A stretch of DNA of 64,000 nt from Closterium sp. NIES-65 (taxonomy: Eukaryota > Streptophyta > Zygnematophyceae > Desmidiales > Closteriaceae): positions 1 through 64,000 of the forward strand of contig CANXME010002068.1 of assembly GCA_948144175.1 (NCBI GenBank). The letters are read 5' to 3'. The notes below the pieces were generated by a model. The model worked only from the letters and a program-made list of their open reading frames with translations. It had not been told where the DNA came from and searched no databases. Shown here piece after piece: positions 60,860 to 64,000 of the stretch. How positions within the stretch are numbered: position 1 is the stretch's first letter; every line of letters starts with the position of its first letter. A program made the translations under genes and the position numbers.

Positions 60860-61306
60860 TCTCGCCCCGTCGCGCCGCCCTAGCGGCCCTGTCGCCTGCC
60901 TTGCGGCCCTCGCGCCGCCCTTCCTGGCCCCGACCCGCCGCCCGGCGGCCTCGTCGCCTACCCCGCGGCCATCGCGCCGCCCTTACCCGGCCCCGATCCG
61001 CCGCCCTGCGGCCTCGTTGCCTACCCAGCGGCCCTCGCGCTGCCCTGCGGCCCTGACGCCGCCCTTTCCGGCCCCGGCGCCTACCTGCGGCCCCGACGCC
61101 TACCTGTGCGGCCCCGGCGCCTACCTGCTGGCCCCGCCACCTACGCGCGGCCCCGCCACCTACCTGTGCGGCCCCGCCACCTACCTGCGGCCCTGCCACC
61201 TACCTGCGGCCCCGCCACCTACCAGCGGCCCCGCCACCTACCCGCGGCCCCGCCATCTACCTGTGCGGCCCCGCCACCTACCTGCGGCCCCGCCACCTAC
61301 CAGCGG
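60860..61306 (+). repeat. GC-rich tandem repeats in copia 5 leader
   Basis: Units of GGCCCCGCCACCTACCTGC with variants. The same array continues right of the 261-bp insertion at 61568-61735. Confidence 0.9.
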
Positions 61307-61567
61307 TGTCAAAATAGTAGGTAATACAGAGTAGAAACATGGGGCCTAGGCTTAGTAGCCTAGGCCCTAACTTAGTATCGAGCGGGTTTTCACCTAGGGT
61401 GAGAGTCGAGTGAGTTGAGAGAGAAATTGTGAAAAGGTGTGTTTCACTATAGGTTCAGGGGTACATATAGCATAGAAACACAATAAGGTGCACCACCAAC
61501 AAAAGTTTACATAACTACACTAACTACAACTACAAGCAATTATAAAACATGACAAAGTATTTCGACA
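61307..61567. mobile_element. 261-bp insertion with TGTC...GACA ends, solo LTR or small LTR-type element
   Basis: AT-rich against a GC-rich array and flanked by an exact AGCGG duplication (61302-61306 and 61568-61572). Ends TGTCAAAATAG and GTATTTCGACA form an imperfect inverted repeat. Inside is a perfect 11-bp hairpin GGGCCTAGGCT/AGCCTAGGCCC (61342-61367). No coding capacity and no internal direct repeat seen, so a solo LTR is the simplest reading. Confidence 0.75.
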
Positions 61568-64000
61568 AGCGGCCCCGCCACCTACCCGCGGCCCCGCCAC
61601 CTACCTGTGCGGCCCCGCCACCTACCTGCTCGCCCCGCCACCTACCTGTTGGCCCCGCCACCTACCTGCGGCCCCGCCACCTACCAGCGGCCCCGCCACC
61701 TAACTAGCGGCCCCGCCGCCTCCTCCCAGCGGCCCTGGACGCCGCCCTCTCAGCGGCCCCGCCGAGCCGCTCAGCAGCCGAGCCGCCCAGCACCCGAGCC
61801 GCCCAACCGCCGAGCCGCCCAGCAGCCGAGCCGCCCAGCAGCCGAGCCGCCCAGCAGCCGAGCCGCCGAGCCGCCCAGCAGCCGAGCCGCCGAGCCGCCC
61901 AGCAGCCGAGCCGCCGAGCCGCCCTGCAGCCGAGCCGCCCGAGCCGCCCTGTCCGGTAAGAGCAGCGCCTCTTTCACAGCACTGCCCTCACCCTACTGTT
62001 TGCGCTGCTAGTCTACTACTGTCATGGCTACCCCTAGTGTCCTCGCTTTTGACGCTGAGGGTCGGGCCATCGACTTTGACGTCTGGATAGATGACCTGCA
62101 GCTTTTCTTACAGTGCGATATGGCAGACGGCCTCTCCCTCTTTGACCTCACTTCTGGTGCCTCTCCTGCCCCCGCTGCTGATGCTGACGCCACTGTTCGC
62201 TCACAGTGGGCCACGCGCGATGCTGCTGCACGTCTTGCTGTGCGTCGCCACCTGCCTACCTCTGAGCGTGCGCACTTTAGCCAGTACAAGAGTGCTCAGA
62301 CCTTGTACGACGCTGTAGTTGCACGCTACTCCTCCCCTGCCACTGCTGCACTGAGCCGCCTCATGCTACCGTACCTCTTCCCAGACCTTGCTGCCTTTCC
62401 CATAGTCGCTGACCTCATTACGCACCTCCGCACTAGTGACACTCGCTACCGCACTGCGCTTCCTGCTGAGTTCTGCGCCAAGAACCCCCCCCCCCCATGT
62501 ACATCACCCTCTACTACATAGTCACCCGTCTCCCTGACTCCCTTCGCGTGGTCAAGGACCACTTCCTCTCAGTTTGCCCCACCACTCTCACCGATGACCT
62601 CCTCGAGAAGGCCCTCCTAGCAGCAGAAAAGAGCATAGTAGCTGTAGGAGCCTCTTGTGGTGACCCTCGCACCCCCATCTTTGAGGCGTGTTCCCTCTTC
62701 CCTCTTTTGCCTCTGTTGCCTCTGCTGCTGCGGCCGACCTCGTTGGTGTGGAGTCGATCGGTGCGGCGTCTACCCCTAGTGGGAAGCGTTGCTCTGGAAA
62801 GGGCAAGGGGGGCAGGGGCGCTGGAGGAGCTAGCGGGGGCGGTGGAGGCGGCGGTGGAGGCAGTGGAGGGGGTGGGGGTGGTGGTGGGAGTGGTGGCGGG
62901 GGTGGAGGTGTCGGCGGCGGCAGTGGAGGCGGAGGCGGCGGCGGCGGTGGCGGTGGTAGCGGAGGTGGTGGAGGTGGCGGAGGTGGAGGAGGCGTTGGCG
63001 GAGGAGGAGGAGGAGGAGGTCGTGGCTCTTCGCAGAGGAGTGGCTCCAGTGGTGGTCAGCGCCAGCAGCAGCAGCGCAGTCGGGAGACCCTGTCCCCTCA
63101 GCAGCTCCGTGAGTGGTACGCTGCACGCCAGCGGGGTGGGGGTACTAGTCCGTGCACCTACGTCCTGCGCACCGGCGACCGTGCAGGCGAGCAGTGTGGG
63201 GGTGTGCACCCCACCCAACGCTGCTTTGGCCGCCTGACGGACGCTTGGCGTCACCAGTTCCCTGAGGCCACTGAGATCCCTCCCTGGGGCGAGCTGTCGA
63301 GGGCAGGGGTAGCTATCTTTGACCTTGACTTTGATGCTATTCTTGCTACTATGTTTACTGTGTCTATTAGTGAGGAGGGTGACTGTTACCGGTGTTTCCC
63401 GCCCGACCCGGGCATTGAGCCTGCTGCTCTAGGTGCTGGTGAGGCTGCTGCTCTTGGTGCTAGCGAGGCTGCTGCTCTAGGTGCTAGTGCGTCTGCTTCC
63501 TCCGGTACTGGTGAGTCTGCACTCTCAGGTACTGCGTCGGCTTCGGCCTCCCACACCTTCACACTTGACTCGGGGGCTTCTCGCTCCTTCTTTCGAGACC
63601 GCACAACACTCACGCCGCTTGGTCGGCCAGTTGCGGTCTCCCTGGCAGACCCCTCTCGGGGTCCTATCCTTGCTCACTTCTCCACTGTCCTCCCTTGTCC
63701 GGCGGCCCCCTCTGGCACCCTGTCTGGTCTTGACCTCCCCTCGTTCTCTACGAACTTGGTGAGTAGTGCTGACCTAAAGGATGCGGGGGTTCACCAGTTC
63801 ACTCCTGCGAGTCAGCGGGTGACCCACTGCACGGACGCTCGGACAGGCCGACACCTGGCCACGTTTACACGTCGGCCGGGTCGAGCCTGTACACACTGAC
63901 CACTGCGTCTCCTCCAGTCCCTGCGTCTGGTCAGGTAGCTGCGTCGGGTCAGGTGTTAGCTGCAGCGTCCAGGTCTGGTCCTGAGTCTGCCCCCTGCTCG

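Larger units (their letters stand above)
58390..64000 (+). mobile_element. Gypsy LTR retrotransposon 2, interrupted by copia 5 and cut by the window edge
   Basis: Same family as gypsy 1. 5' LTR 58390-58731 (342 bp), primer site TGGTATTCATAGCC. Gag from 58914 with the zinc knuckle CFACNRPGHRKSEC, and protease region to about 60600. A copia element begins at 60614; gypsy sequence to its right is not in the window. Coding shows a few breaks. Confidence 0.9.
60614..64000 (+). mobile_element. Copia LTR retrotransposon 5, 3' part beyond the window
   Basis: 5' LTR 60614-60745 (132 bp, TGTCAGAACATTATAGC start as in copia 3), primer site TGGTATCGAGCACG. The GC-rich leader holds GGCCCCGCCACCTACC repeats and a 261-bp insertion. 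Gag starts at 62024 with a poly-Gly stretch (about 62830-63030), then protease DSGAS (about 63570). The visible part shows few breaks. The flanking GGGCT (60609-60613) is the expected left target duplication. Confidence 0.92.

Overview
The window is nuclear DNA from a green plant-lineage organism, most likely a streptophyte alga. Closterium-type Zygnematophyceae would fit the GC-rich, low-complexity introns and the copia polyproteins, but that placement is inference. Three spliced host genes can be built from the sequence with GT-AG introns and consistent phases. They are a Raf-like group C (MRK1-type) protein kinase (+, 7 exons, 436 aa), a DDM1/LSH-type SNF2 chromatin remodeller (-, 17 exons, 850 aa) and a small plastid-targeted OB-fold tRNA-binding-domain protein (-, 5 exons, 202 aa). 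No tRNA, rRNA or CRISPR array was seen.

Layout: 1-7129 is the 3' part of a broken copia element. 7130-9109 is the kinase 5' flank and 9110-14706 the kinase gene. 16572-17942 is a pogo-type non-autonomous DNA element carrying a nested 788-bp hAT-like element. A cluster of three perfect hairpins lies at 18021-18086. 18290-25568 is a second copia element with its 5-bp target duplication. 25658-28735 is an apparently intact pogo-like DNA transposon with a 4-exon, 658-aa transposase. 29211-40220 is the DDM1 homologue. 40902-55185 is a gypsy chromovirus holding a copia element (44456-53332), which itself holds a 1.48-kb non-autonomous LTR element (44719-46196), so the nest is three levels deep. An inverted LTR-like piece follows at 55186-55410. 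55734-57751 is the tRNA-binding-domain gene. 58390 to the right edge is a second gypsy copy interrupted at 60614 by another copia element, which carries a small 261-bp insertion in its leader.

The most unusual signal is in the two large host genes. Their introns hold about 25 partial, decayed copies of the neighbouring exon's edge, usually with its splice site attached ('ghost exons'). In DDM1 intron 15 a ghost joins the end of exon 15 directly to the start of exon 16 across an AG|GT, which fits intron creation by tandem duplication. The DDM1 introns also carry a repeated perfect palindrome (core TTTTGAGTCGACTCAAAA) and a 240-bp G-quadruplex-type array. The kinase ends in a CaaX box (CSIL). 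Other notable points are a terminal LTR hairpin with a compensatory change in the gypsy family, and a short peptide module found twice in the copia polyproteins.

The three host genes are not an operon and show no shared pathway. DDM1-type remodellers silence transposons, and here the gene sits between transposons, with a gypsy LTR 0.68 kb upstream of its start codon.
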